Shown in pieces: positions 15,994 to 24,058 of a DNA stretch of 44,364 bases (position 1 is its first letter; each line of letters opens with the position of its first letter). The notes beneath the pieces were generated by a model, which saw only the letters and a program-made list of their open reading frames with translations, was not told the DNA's origin and made no database searches. A program made the translations under genes and the position numbers. The stretch is from an uncultured Nocardiaceae bacterium (lineage in GTDB: Bacteria; Actinomycetota; Actinomycetes; Mycobacteriales; Mycobacteriaceae): assembly GCA_936936565.1 (NCBI GenBank), contig CAKZIX010000014.1, forward strand, positions 1 to 44,364. The letters are read 5' to 3'.

Positions 15994-16605
15994 GTGACGA
16001 AGCCGACAGCGCGTACCGGTGAGCGGCGTCGGCAGATCGTCGGCGCTGCCATCGAAATCATTGCTGCGCAGGGTATTCGGGCATTGACCCACCGTGCGGT
16101 CGACGCGCGACTGGAGCTGCCTGCGGGGTCCACGTCCTACTACCTTCGAACCAAGCACGCGCTGCTCGAGGCGGTCGTCCACGAGATCGCGGCGCGCACC
16201 ACCACAGACTTCGCCAAGGCTGGGATGACCTCGACCGCTATGGCGACGCCTGACGATGCGATGCTCGCGGTGGCGCGCTGGGTGGACTACTTGCTGCTCG
16301 AGCGCGGCGAGCACATTGCGGTGCGCTATGCGTTGGCGATCGAGCTGAGCGCCGATCCGCCCCTGCACGAGATCCTGGCGACCGCGCTGTTCTCCCAGGA
16401 CCGGGCCGTCGGCCTGCTCGAGTTCCTCGGCGCTGCCGAACCGCGGTCGGCCGCCGCCGATTTTGTCAGCCTGCTCGAAGGATTGGTCTTCGACCGGTTT
16501 GCCGCGGCGCGCTCGCTCGACGGCGTGCCGCCGGGCACGCCGGAAAGTGTGGAGCTGCTGCTGCGCCCGATCCGCACGTTCGTGCGCGGAGCGGCGGCGG
16601 GCTGA
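15994..16605 (+). CDS. TetR-family transcriptional regulator
   Basis: A 203-residue TetR regulator beginning MTKPTARTGERRRQIVGAA. The helix-turn-helix spans about residues 10-55 (IIAAQGIRALTHRAVDARLE and LPAGSTSYYLRTKHALLEA). YYLRTK replaces the usual YYHFxSK, as in the TetR subgroup with a TetR_C_17-type ligand domain. GTG 15994 has GGGAGGA at good spacing. A perfect CTCTAC/GTAGAG dyad lies just upstream. Targets may be itself and the divergent zapE gene. The ligand is unknown. Confidence 0.88.
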   Translation: MTKPTARTGERRRQIVGAAIEIIAAQGIRALTHRAVDARLELPAGSTSYYLRTKHALLEAVVHEIAARTTTDFAKAGMTSTAMATPDDAMLAVARWVDYLLLERGEHIAVRYALAIELSADPPLHEILATALFSQDRAVGLLEFLGAAEPRSAAADFVSLLEGLVFDRFAAARSLDGVPPGTPESVELLLRPIRTFVRGAAAG

Positions 16606-16656
16606 CAATGCGTGCGACGCACGGGGCGGCAGCGCCACCGGCGCATAGCCCGGCGG

Positions 16657-16662
16657 TACCGT
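16657..16662 (+). promoter_or_regulatory. Probable -10 box of leaderless TIGR02569-like gene
   Basis: TACCGT lies seven bases before GTG 16670 with no Shine-Dalgarno, inside a GGTACCGTACC near-palindrome. Pattern-based inference. Confidence 0.4.
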
Positions 16663-16669
16663 ACCGACC

Positions 16670-17524
16670 GTGACATCTGTCGAACCTCCGGAACACGTGC
16701 GCTCGACCTTCGGATTGCGCGACCTGCCGCCGGTGCCGCTCGGCGCAGACTGGGACGGCGGCTGGCGCTGCGGCGAGGTGGTGCTGTCACCGGTGGCCGA
16801 CCACGCCCGTGCCGCCTGGTCGGCAAAGGTGCGCGAGACGTTGCAGGTGGAGGGGGTGCGGCTGGCCCGGCCGGTGCGTGCCACCGACGGGCGCTACGTC
16901 GTATCCGGTTGGCGGGCAGACACTTACCTCGAAGGCGCACCGGAACCACGGCACGACGAGGTCGTTTCGGTCGCCGCGCGGCTGCACGCGGCCACCGCGG
17001 CGCTGGAGCGGCCCCGGTTTCTGGCCCAGCCGCCGGTGGCGCCGTGGGTCGATGTGGACGTGTTCGTCGCGGCCGATCGCGCCGCCTGGGAGGCGGTGCC
17101 GCTGCGCAGCGTGCGCGGCGCCGTCGAAGCGGAGGCGACCTCGCCGGACGGGCGGCGCAGCATCGACCTGATCGCGCAACTCGCCAGCCTGCGCAAGCCG
17201 GTGCATGCCGCCCCGCAACTGGTGCACGGCGACCTGTTCGGGACGGTGCTGTTCAGCGGCTCCCTCGCGCCCGGCCTGGCCGACATCACGCCCTACTGGC
17301 GCCCGCCGGCCTGGGCCGCCGGGGTCGCCGTGGTGGACGCACTGTCCTGGGGCGGCGCCGACGACGGCCTGCTCGAACGCTGGGACGACCTGCCCGAATG
17401 GCCGCAAATGTTGTTGCGCGCGGTCATGTTCCGCCTCGCGGTGCACGCGCTGCACCCGCGTTCCACCGCGGAGGCGCTGCCCGGACTGGCGCGCACCGCG
17501 GACCTCGTCCGGCTCGTGTTGTGA
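16670..17524 (+). CDS. TIGR02569-like actinobacterial protein (kinase-like fold)
   Basis: A 284-residue protein resembling the TIGR02569 family, which sits next to moeZ in mycobacteria (Rv3205c, from memory). The layout recalls aminoglycoside phosphotransferases: VSVAARLHAATAAL, then QLVHGDLFGTVLFSG at about residues 183-197 with the catalytic-type HGD, then GLADITPYWRPPAWAAGVAVVDAL. The usual asparagine five residues after HGD is replaced (HGDLFGTVL), so kinase activity is doubtful. The function is unknown. Here it is separated from moeZ by about 4 kb of regulator and transporter genes, which may have been inserted. GTG 16670 is probably leaderless. Confidence 0.75.
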   Translation: MTSVEPPEHVRSTFGLRDLPPVPLGADWDGGWRCGEVVLSPVADHARAAWSAKVRETLQVEGVRLARPVRATDGRYVVSGWRADTYLEGAPEPRHDEVVSVAARLHAATAALERPRFLAQPPVAPWVDVDVFVAADRAAWEAVPLRSVRGAVEAEATSPDGRRSIDLIAQLASLRKPVHAAPQLVHGDLFGTVLFSGSLAPGLADITPYWRPPAWAAGVAVVDALSWGGADDGLLERWDDLPEWPQMLLRAVMFRLAVHALHPRSTAEALPGLARTADLVRLVL

Positions 17525-17534
17525 CCTCCGGCGG

Positions 17535-18380
17535 TCAGTGACCGAGTTTCGCGGCGAGGCGCTCGAGGTAGCTGCGCACCTCGTCGGGCGAGCGGTCCGG
17601 CAGCCCGAACACGACGTCGGTGACCCCGCGGGCGTCCCATGATTCCAGTTGCGCCGCATCGGGTTTACCGGCCAGGGCGATGATGCGTGGGGTGCCGCCG
17701 CGTCCGGCGTCGCGCCACATCTGCTGCAGCAGCTCGACATTCGCTTCGAACTCGGTTTCGCCCGGCGTGGTCATCCAGCCGTCGGCGCTGCGCACCACCC
17801 ATTCGAAGGTGCGCGCCGAACCCTTGGCGCCCAGGATCACCGGCGGCATCCGCACCGGCTTGGGCCAGGCCCAACTCGGCGACAGCGACGCGAATTCGCC
17901 TGTGTAGGAAGCGATCTCGTCGGTCCACAGGCTCCGCATCAGCTCGAGGTACTCGCGCAGCACGGTACGGCGTTTCTGCACAGGTACCCCGTGATCGGCC
18001 AATTCGTCGGTGTTCCAGCCGAATCCGGCACCGAGGGTGACACGGCCGCCGGACAGATGGTCCAGCGTCGCGATGGTCTTGGCCAGTGTGATGGGGTCGT
18101 GCTCGACCGGCAGGGCGACGGCGGTGGCAAGCTCGATGCGTTCGGTGACGGCGGCCGCGGTGGCCAGCGCCACCCACGGGTCGAGGGTGCGCAGGTACCG
18201 GTCGTCGGGCAACTCGGCGCCGCCGGTGCGCGGATGTGCCGCATCGCGGCGGACCGGAATGTGGGTGTGCTCGGGAACGTAGAAGGTGCTGAACCCATTC
18301 GCCTCTGCGGCGCGGGCGGCATCGGCCGGGCAGATGCCGCGATCGCTGGTGAACAGGACGATGCCGTGCCGCAGGCTCAT
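17535..18380 (-). CDS. LLM-class F420-dependent oxidoreductase
   Basis: A 281-residue luciferase-like TIM-barrel protein. It begins MSLRHGIVLFTSDRGICPAD, and contains FYVPEHTHIPV, LDPWVALATAAAVTERIELA, ATLDHLSGGRVTLGAGFGWN and PPVILGAKGSARTFEWVVRSA. This is typical of the actinobacterial F420-binding subfamily (TIGR03619 type). The reaction would be a hydride transfer from reduced F420 to an unknown substrate. ATG 18380 is the likely start; a TTG at 18416 would add 12 residues. It is divergent from a TetR gene with 94 bases between, a common regulator-enzyme arrangement. Confidence 0.88.
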   Translation of the reverse strand: MSLRHGIVLFTSDRGICPADAARAAEANGFSTFYVPEHTHIPVRRDAAHPRTGGAELPDDRYLRTLDPWVALATAAAVTERIELATAVALPVEHDPITLAKTIATLDHLSGGRVTLGAGFGWNTDELADHGVPVQKRRTVLREYLELMRSLWTDEIASYTGEFASLSPSWAWPKPVRMPPVILGAKGSARTFEWVVRSADGWMTTPGETEFEANVELLQQMWRDAGRGGTPRIIALAGKPDAAQLESWDARGVTDVVFGLPDRSPDEVRSYLERLAAKLGH

Positions 18381-18474
18381 CCCCGGATTAGAACACGTTG
18401 CAGTTTCCTCCGACAAGACCGGCGAAACTTAAGATGGTGAGTACGTCATCGTCTCATTTGTGCGGAGGTGTCCG

Positions 18475-19119
18475 ATGATCGCTGGCGTGAGCCGGCTGCT
18501 GCCGTTGGTACGCGGCGCGGATGCCGACGACGCCGAACGCCGCCCGGTGCTCGACGCGGCGCTGGCGGCGTTCCTGGATTTCGGCATCAAGCGCACCAGC
18601 ATGGCCGAGGTGGCCAAGCGCAGCGGATTGTCGCTGGCGACGGTGTACCGGCGCTTCGCGAAGAAGCCGGATCTCGTGCAGGCGGTCGGACTGCGCGAGG
18701 TACGCCGGTTCATCGCCGAGGTGGACGGGCGCATCGATCGCAGCGCGTCCGCCGAGGAGCAGATCGTCGAGATGTTCGTGGCCTACTCGCAGGGCCTGCG
18801 CAAGCACCGGCTGCTGGCCCGGCTGATCGCCACCGAACCCGAGCTGGTGCTGCCGCTGCTCACCGTGCGCGGTGCGCCGGTACTCGAGCTGGGCACCGAC
18901 TATCTCACGGAGTTCCTGGAGCGCCTCCAGACGGAGGGCAAACTGCCCGCCTATGCGGTGCGACCGGTAGCCGAAGTTGTTGCCCGGGTGTCGCTTTCGA
19001 TGGCGCTCACGCCCGAGACGGCCATCCCGCTACACGACGACACTGCGGCGCGGGCGTTCGCGCGTGCCCATATCGTCGTCGCTCTGCATGTGCCGCAACG
19101 CAAGTCGCGGCGGCGCTAA
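18475..19119 (+). CDS. TetR-family transcriptional regulator
   Basis: A 214-residue TetR regulator. The helix-turn-helix AALAAFLDFGIKRTSMAEVA and KRSGLSLATVYRRFAKKPDL spans about residues 26-66. The C-terminus ends in a basic tail (QRKSRRR). GGAGG lies six bases before ATG 18475. It is divergent from the F420-type oxidoreductase gene, the most likely target. Its stop codon overlaps the end of the convergent hydrolase gene by four bases. Confidence 0.9.
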   Translation: MIAGVSRLLPLVRGADADDAERRPVLDAALAAFLDFGIKRTSMAEVAKRSGLSLATVYRRFAKKPDLVQAVGLREVRRFIAEVDGRIDRSASAEEQIVEMFVAYSQGLRKHRLLARLIATEPELVLPLLTVRGAPVLELGTDYLTEFLERLQTEGKLPAYAVRPVAEVVARVSLSMALTPETAIPLHDDTAARAFARAHIVVALHVPQRKSRRR

Positions 19120-20252
19120 CGGCGGCCGCTCGCCAGATCGGCCACCGGTTCCTCGAGATGCAGCCGCAGGAACGGCACGAGGCGCCGCGAGATGGCCGAG
19201 TTGTATTCCGCGGGATGCGAATTCGGGTTCGCGTGCTCGGTGCCGTCCAGCTCGGCGACGACCAGCGTGCCGGGCAGTCCGTCCAGCTGCTCGTGCAGGA
19301 TCTGCTCGGTCTGGTCCACATCGACGATGCCGTCGCGACTACCGTCGCGCGGACGTAGCAGCACGATTCCCGGGCGCGGCTTGTCCCGGCGCTGCTGTGC
19401 CAGGGCGTCCAGATTGTCCACGGCGCCGGAGGCGACGATCGTCTTGAACTGCGACTCGACCAGGCCGGTGCTGGCCGCGTCGACCGCCAGAATCTTTTGG
19501 CGCAGTACCCATTCGGTCACCCCGCGCAACGACCGCCAGTCCACGTCCAGGCCGTCGAGGTAGATGTGGTGGCGGGAGCCGATCTCCACCGCCGCGCGGA
19601 TGGTGCGCGACTCGCGGGCCCCGGGGAGCCAGCCCAGGAACCGCAGCAGGTTTTCGCCGCGATCGCGGCTCTGCGGGCGCACCGCACCGATGCCCAGCGG
19701 CGTGCAGTCGAGTATCACGCCCACCAGGTTGCGGTCGGTGTCGTGATAGATGTGCTCGGCCACCTCGAGGGCGACCACTCCGCCCATGCTGTGCCCGACC
19801 AGCACGATGTGGTCGACGTCGAACAGCGCGGCGCGCTCGACGATCAGGTCGGCGATGACCTTGGTGTCGATGCCGCGGTTGTCGTACTTGACCGCCCAGA
19901 CCTGTCCGATGTCGGCGAAGCCGGACAGCGTGCGCGCGGTCTGGCGAGCGTCGAGATTGCCGAGCCCGACCAGATCGACCACGGCGATGTCGGCGTCGGC
20001 GCGCCGCTGCGGCTGGTAGATGGTCTGCACGTCGGGGCGGGTGTGGGCGAGCCGATCACGTTCGGGCACCACGTCTTCGAGCCAGTACTGGTTGGCTGCC
20101 ACGAGCACGGGAAGCAGGCAGAGCAGAATTTTCCAGACCAGGCCGTGGCGGGTTTCGTGCAGGCGGTGGCGCCGTCGAGCGTCGTCCCAGTCGGCGACGG
20201 TCGACGGGTGCCGTGGATCGGCGGTCAGACCCGCGGTTGCCCCTCCATCCAT
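19116..20252 (-). CDS. Membrane-anchored alpha/beta hydrolase
   Basis: A 378-residue alpha/beta-fold hydrolase. A hydrophobic anchor spans about residues 37-54 (GLVWKILLCLLPVLVAAN). The nucleophile elbow GHSMGG is at 153-158, with Ser155 catalytic. VWAVKYDNRGIDTKVIADLI precedes it and fits the oxyanion strand. Later GIVLLRPRDGSRDGIVDVDQ carries a candidate acidic residue, and DGTEHANPNSHPAEY a candidate catalytic histidine. It would be an esterase, lipase or thioesterase at the membrane. ATG 20252 is preceded by TACCAT at five bases and is probably leaderless; an in-frame GTG lies slightly upstream. Confidence 0.82.
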   Translation of the reverse strand: MDGGATAGLTADPRHPSTVADWDDARRRHRLHETRHGLVWKILLCLLPVLVAANQYWLEDVVPERDRLAHTRPDVQTIYQPQRRADADIAVVDLVGLGNLDARQTARTLSGFADIGQVWAVKYDNRGIDTKVIADLIVERAALFDVDHIVLVGHSMGGVVALEVAEHIYHDTDRNLVGVILDCTPLGIGAVRPQSRDRGENLLRFLGWLPGARESRTIRAAVEIGSRHHIYLDGLDVDWRSLRGVTEWVLRQKILAVDAASTGLVESQFKTIVASGAVDNLDALAQQRRDKPRPGIVLLRPRDGSRDGIVDVDQTEQILHEQLDGLPGTLVVAELDGTEHANPNSHPAEYNSAISRRLVPFLRLHLEEPVADLASGRR

Positions 20253-20257
20253 ATCCC

Positions 20258-20263
20258 ATGGTA
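20258..20263 (-). promoter_or_regulatory. Probable -10 box of leaderless hydrolase gene
   Basis: TACCAT on the minus strand, five bases before ATG 20252. Pattern-based inference. Confidence 0.35.
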
Positions 20264-20296
20264 GGGGCACGCGGTGGTCGGGCGACGGGACAGTGT

Positions 20297-20962
20297 TCAG
20301 CCGCCGTAGTCGGCGAGCATCTCGTCGAAGAAGCAGCGGGCCTTCTGCGCGGCGCGTTCCGGGTCGCCGTCGACGACCGCCTGGGCGAGCGCCTCGTGTT
20401 CGTCGTGGTAGGCCTGGTCGCCCTTGCCGACGCGCTGGCGCACCACCTGCTGCATCACGGCGTTGAGCGTGTCGTAGAACTCGAGGTACACCTCGTTGTG
20501 GCTCGCCGCGACGATCGCGCGGTGGAACTCGATGTCGGTGGCGATGCGGGTGGGCGCGTTTGCATCCCACTCGGCGCGGCGCAACTGCTTGAGCCGCAAC
20601 AAATTGTCCACGTCGTCGGGGGTGCGGCGCCGCGCCGCCAGGGCGGCGGCGGTGATGTCGAGCGCCTGGCGCAGTTCGAGCACGTCGCGTTCGTGCGCGT
20701 CGGCGAAGTATTTGCTCAGTGCGCCACCGAGATCGGATGTGGCAACGACGAAAGTGCCCGAGCCCTGCCGTCTTTCGAGCATGCCGGCGTGCACGAGCGC
20801 CTGCACCGCCTCCCGGACGGTGTTGCGCCCGGCGCCGGTCAGCTCGGCCAGTTCGGGTTCGGTGGGGATCTTGGCGCCGACCGCCCAGCGGCCCGCGCGA
20901 ATTTCGCCGCGCAGCAGCTCGGTGACCTGCCCGATCAGCCCGGTGCGGCGTACCTGCTCCAT
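20297..20962 (-). CDS. GntR-family regulator, FadR/FCD subgroup
   Basis: A 221-residue GntR regulator. The winged helix is at about residues 8-72, with IPTEPELAELTGAGRNTVRE and AVQALVHAGMLERRQGSGTF as the signature. The FCD ligand domain has the metal-binding pattern with D and H residues in TDIEFHRAIVAASHNEVYLE and YHDEHEALAQAVVDGD. The family senses organic acids. It lies 59 bases downstream of narK on the same strand, so it may be cotranscribed with the transporter and could link nitrate uptake to carbon status. ATG 20962 is the best start, with a weak upstream GGGCG. Confidence 0.88.
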   Translation of the reverse strand: MEQVRRTGLIGQVTELLRGEIRAGRWAVGAKIPTEPELAELTGAGRNTVREAVQALVHAGMLERRQGSGTFVVATSDLGGALSKYFADAHERDVLELRQALDITAAALAARRRTPDDVDNLLRLKQLRRAEWDANAPTRIATDIEFHRAIVAASHNEVYLEFYDTLNAVMQQVVRQRVGKGDQAYHDEHEALAQAVVDGDPERAAQKARCFFDEMLADYGG

Positions 20963-21021
20963 GTCGCCCAGAACTTTACCGGCCGCCGCGGAGTTCCGCG
21001 GCGGCCGGCACAGGGGGTGGA

Positions 21022-22506
21022 TCAGACGTTTGCGTAGGCCAGCGACGGTGCGCGGTTCACCGCGAAGCTGGCCCGCAGGTAGCACCACCAGGTCACCCCG
21101 GCCATCGCCAGGAACGTCGCGGCGTAGGCCCAGAACGCCGGCGCCATGCTGCCCAGATGAGTGTTCGACAGTCGCAGCGCCTGCTGCAGGATGTACCCGC
21201 CGGAGGCGCCGATCGCGCCGATGACGCCGATCGCGGCGCCCGCCTGCCGCTTCGCCGAGGCCAGCGCGGTCGCCGGATCGGCACCGGTCTCCGAGGCCAG
21301 CTTCTTCGCCGACGCGGTGAAGATCGACGGGATCATTCGGTAGGTCGAGCCGTTGCCGATGCCGGTGAGCACGAACAGCAGCAGGAACGAGGCCAGGTAC
21401 AGCGGGAAGCTCTTCAGCTCCAGCGACGCCATGATCAGACCGACGGCGACCGCCATGCCGCCGAACACGTAGAGCGTGATCTTCGCCCCGCCCACCTTGT
21501 CGGAGACCCAGCCGCCGAACGGGCGGCTGAACGACCCGACAAGGGCGCCGAGGAAGGCCAGGTTGCCCAGTGTGGTGATCCAGCCGATCTTGGCCAGATC
21601 CGGGAAGTTGGCCTTGATCAGCGTCGGGAAGGCGAACGAGAACCCGATGAACGAGCCGAAGGTGCCGATGTACAGGAACGACATCACCCAGGTGTGGCTG
21701 TTCTTCAGGGCGAGCTTGTAGGACTTTCCGTCGGACTTGGCGGTGGTGAGGCTGTCCATGTACCGCAGCGCGCAGAACGTCGCGACCAGGATGAACGGCA
21801 CCCACATCAGCACCGCGAGGGTGAGCCCGAACCGATAGCCCGCCGGATCCTTGGCCATGATCGCGGTGCCCAGCGCGATCACCAGCGGCAGCACGAGCTG
21901 AGTGTTGGCGACGCCGAGGTTGCCGCCCGCAGCGTTGATGCCCAGCGCCGTGCCCTTCTCCTTCTCCGGGAAGAAGAACGAGATGTTGGCCATCGACGAG
22001 GAAAAGTTGCCGCCACCGAAGCCGGCCAGCGCGGCCAGCAGCACGAACACCCACATCGGGGTTCCGGGCTGGTTGATGAAGTAGGCCAGACCCAGCGTCG
22101 GCAGCAGCAGCATCGCCGCACTGAATGCGGTGAACGCGCGGCCGCCGAACTTCGGGATCGCGAACGTGTACGGGATGCGCAGCGCGGCACCGACCAGCGT
22201 CGGGATCGACGTGAGCAGCAGCGCATTGCTGACCGCTTCCGGATTGCCCTTGCCGAGCCCGGCCAGGAACGCGAAGCCCGCGTTGCCCATGTTCGTCACG
22301 ACGATGGCCCAGATGACCCACACCGAGAAGCCCAGATTCTCGGCGATCACGGAGAAGATCAGGTTCTTGCGGGCGGTCCGCTTGCCGCCGTTGTGCCACA
22401 TCTCGGCGTTGTCGGGATCCCAGTCGTCGATCCAGCGGCCGCGGGCTTGATGGCGGAATGTCGTGGGGGACTCGGGTGTTGTGCCGGTGGCGACATCAGT
22501 AGTCAT
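21022..22506 (-). CDS. narK: NarK-type nitrate/nitrite MFS transporter
   Basis: A 494-residue major-facilitator protein with the nitrate-porter signatures: GFGGGNFSSSMANISFFFPE and GTALGINAAGGNLGVANTQ, then GSFIGFSFAFPTLIKANFPD. Twelve hydrophobic segments are evident. The conserved arginine for nitrate lies in the helix-2 region ALRIPYTFAIPKFGGR. It would bring nitrate in or exchange it for nitrite. GAGAGGA precedes ATG 22506. A GTGAC-n6-GTTAC dyad about 155 bases upstream resembles a GlnR box. It is a paralogue of the narK at 28368-29819. The two are separated by the CynX-like gene and the toxin island. Confidence 0.93.
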   Translation of the reverse strand: MTTDVATGTTPESPTTFRHQARGRWIDDWDPDNAEMWHNGGKRTARKNLIFSVIAENLGFSVWVIWAIVVTNMGNAGFAFLAGLGKGNPEAVSNALLLTSIPTLVGAALRIPYTFAIPKFGGRAFTAFSAAMLLLPTLGLAYFINQPGTPMWVFVLLAALAGFGGGNFSSSMANISFFFPEKEKGTALGINAAGGNLGVANTQLVLPLVIALGTAIMAKDPAGYRFGLTLAVLMWVPFILVATFCALRYMDSLTTAKSDGKSYKLALKNSHTWVMSFLYIGTFGSFIGFSFAFPTLIKANFPDLAKIGWITTLGNLAFLGALVGSFSRPFGGWVSDKVGGAKITLYVFGGMAVAVGLIMASLELKSFPLYLASFLLLFVLTGIGNGSTYRMIPSIFTASAKKLASETGADPATALASAKRQAGAAIGVIGAIGASGGYILQQALRLSNTHLGSMAPAFWAYAATFLAMAGVTWWCYLRASFAVNRAPSLAYANV

Positions 22507-22659
22507 CGGCTGTCCTCTCGCTGTGCTTCGGCTGACCTTGGGGTCGTCGATGCAGGTGGGGGTGGGTGCGGCCCCAAAACTACGAATGTGGGTGTTACGG
22601 AGATGCGCCCAATGATGTCGGTCGGGGCAATTCGACCTCACCGGCGAAGATTTTGCACG

Positions 22660-22675
22660 GTGACATCTTCGTTAC
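22660..22675. promoter_or_regulatory. Candidate GlnR box upstream of narK
   Basis: GTGAC-ATCTTC-GTTAC, read on the other strand as GTAAC-n6-GTCAC, matches the gTnAC-n6-GnnAC form of actinobacterial GlnR sites. It lies in the 250-base gap between narK and the divergent CynX-type gene. GlnR control of narK genes is established in Streptomyces and mycobacteria. Confidence 0.55.
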
Positions 22676-22724
22676 CTGGCGTATGCCGGCGGTTCGGCGC
22701 TCAGTCTACTGCGCCACAAAAGGG

Positions 22725-22753
22725 TTGGACGGATCATCCGGTCATCCTATGAT
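22725..22753 (+). promoter_or_regulatory. Sigma-70-type promoter of the CynX-like gene
   Basis: TTGGAC (22725-22730), a 17-base spacer and TATGAT (22748-22753). The predicted start of transcription falls on or next to GTG 22760, so the mRNA is probably leaderless. Confidence 0.6.
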
Positions 22754-22756
22754 TTC

Positions 22757-23992
22757 GTGGTGACCATTCTCGCCCTGCGACCGCAGCCCGCCGCCGATGC
22801 TCACTCGCGCGCCGCCGGCCGCATCCTCGTCGGTGTCGCGATCGTGCTGTCGGCGTTCAACCTGCGCACCGCGGTCACCTCGTTCGCACCGCTCGCCGAG
22901 ACCATCGGCGGGCAGTTGAGTTTCTCGCACAACACCATCGGCGTATTCGGCATGCTGCCGGTCCTGATGTTCAGCCTCGCCGGTGTGCTCACCCCGGCCG
23001 TCGGGCGGCGGATCGGGCTCGAACGCACCGCGCTGCTCGCCATGCTGCTGGCGCTCGCGGGCGCCGCCGTGCGGTCCGTCATGTCCGACGTCGGGCTGAT
23101 GCTGGCCTTCTCCGCGGTCGCGCTGGCCGGCATGGGCATCGGCAACGTTGTCATCCCACCGCTGGTCAAGCGCTACTTCTCCGATCGTCTCGCGCTGCTC
23201 AGCGCCGCCTACATCACCGCCGTGCAACTCGGCACCGTCGTGCCGGCGTTCGTTGCGGTGCCGGTGGCCGAGGCGTTCGGCTGGCGGGTGTCCATCGGCT
23301 GGTGGGCGCTGGTGGCGCTGGCCGCGGCCGCGCCCTGGATCGCGATCATCCGCAGCCGGCGCGGTCACGACGTGCAAGACGTCACCGGCGTGGGCGCCGG
23401 GCCCGGCATCGCCGTGTGGCGGACCCGGCTCGGCTGGGCCGCCGCCCTGATGTTCGGCATGACCTCGCTGATCACATACTCGATGTTCGCCTGGCTCCCA
23501 ACGCTTTTCGTCGACGCCGGAGCCTCGCGCGGGTTCGGCGGCGCGATGGTCGGGCTGTTCTCGCTCGTCGGATTCGCCGCCACCATCCCCGTGACCACCC
23601 TCGCAGCGCGGCTGCCCAACCCATATCCGATCGTCGTGTTCTGCGTGCTCTGCTACACCATCGGATTCAGCGGACTGCTGTTCGCGCCGATGTCTGCGCC
23701 CGTCCTCTGGGTGGCACTCACCGGGCTCGGCCCGTCCACGTTCCCGCTGGCGCTGGCCCTGGTGAACCTGCGCACCCGCACGCCGTCGGGCTCGTCTGCG
23801 CTGTCCGGCTTCATGCAGGGCGTCGGCTACGCCATCGCCGGAATCGGCCCCCTGCTGTTCGGGGTGCTGCATGATCTCACCGGCGGCTGGGCCACCTCGT
23901 TCACCCTCGTTTCCGCCGCCGTCGTGATCGCCGCGGTCGCCGGCTGGTTGGCCTGCCGTCCCGGCTTCCTGGAAGACGGCATCGCACGCTGA
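22757..23992 (+). CDS. CynX/NimT-type MFS transporter
   Basis: A 411-residue major-facilitator protein of the CynX/NimT group, with the early motif SAFNLRTAVTSFAPL and the later GMGIGNVVIPPLVKRYFSDR. The characteristic SSALSGFMQGVGYAIAGIGP is near the end. Eleven to twelve hydrophobic segments are present. Members transport cyanate, 2-nitroimidazole or other small anions, and the substrate here is unknown. Two adjacent GTG codons (22757, 22760) can start. The second coincides with the expected transcription start, seven bases after TATGAT. It is divergent from narK. The stop codon is directly followed by the accessory island. Confidence 0.88.
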   Translation: MVTILALRPQPAADAHSRAAGRILVGVAIVLSAFNLRTAVTSFAPLAETIGGQLSFSHNTIGVFGMLPVLMFSLAGVLTPAVGRRIGLERTALLAMLLALAGAAVRSVMSDVGLMLAFSAVALAGMGIGNVVIPPLVKRYFSDRLALLSAAYITAVQLGTVVPAFVAVPVAEAFGWRVSIGWWALVALAAAAPWIAIIRSRRGHDVQDVTGVGAGPGIAVWRTRLGWAAALMFGMTSLITYSMFAWLPTLFVDAGASRGFGGAMVGLFSLVGFAATIPVTTLAARLPNPYPIVVFCVLCYTIGFSGLLFAPMSAPVLWVALTGLGPSTFPLALALVNLRTRTPSGSSALSGFMQGVGYAIAGIGPLLFGVLHDLTGGWATSFTLVSAAVVIAAVAGWLACRPGFLEDGIAR

Positions 23993-24006
23993 TTGACCGG
24001 AAATTG

Positions 24007-24058
24007 GCACATGCAATGTGCAGTTTTAACCACATTGGATGTGCACATTTTCCAATGT
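24007..24058. promoter_or_regulatory. Cluster of palindromes at the left edge of the island
   Basis: GCACAT-gca-ATGTGC (24007-24021) is followed by ACATTGG...CCAATGT (24032-24058), which encloses the perfect ten-base palindrome ATGTGCACAT. The motifs share TGTGCA/TGCACA cores. The stretch is AT-rich, overlaps the longest possible 5' end of the next gene and looks like a multi-site operator. Confidence 0.5.
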
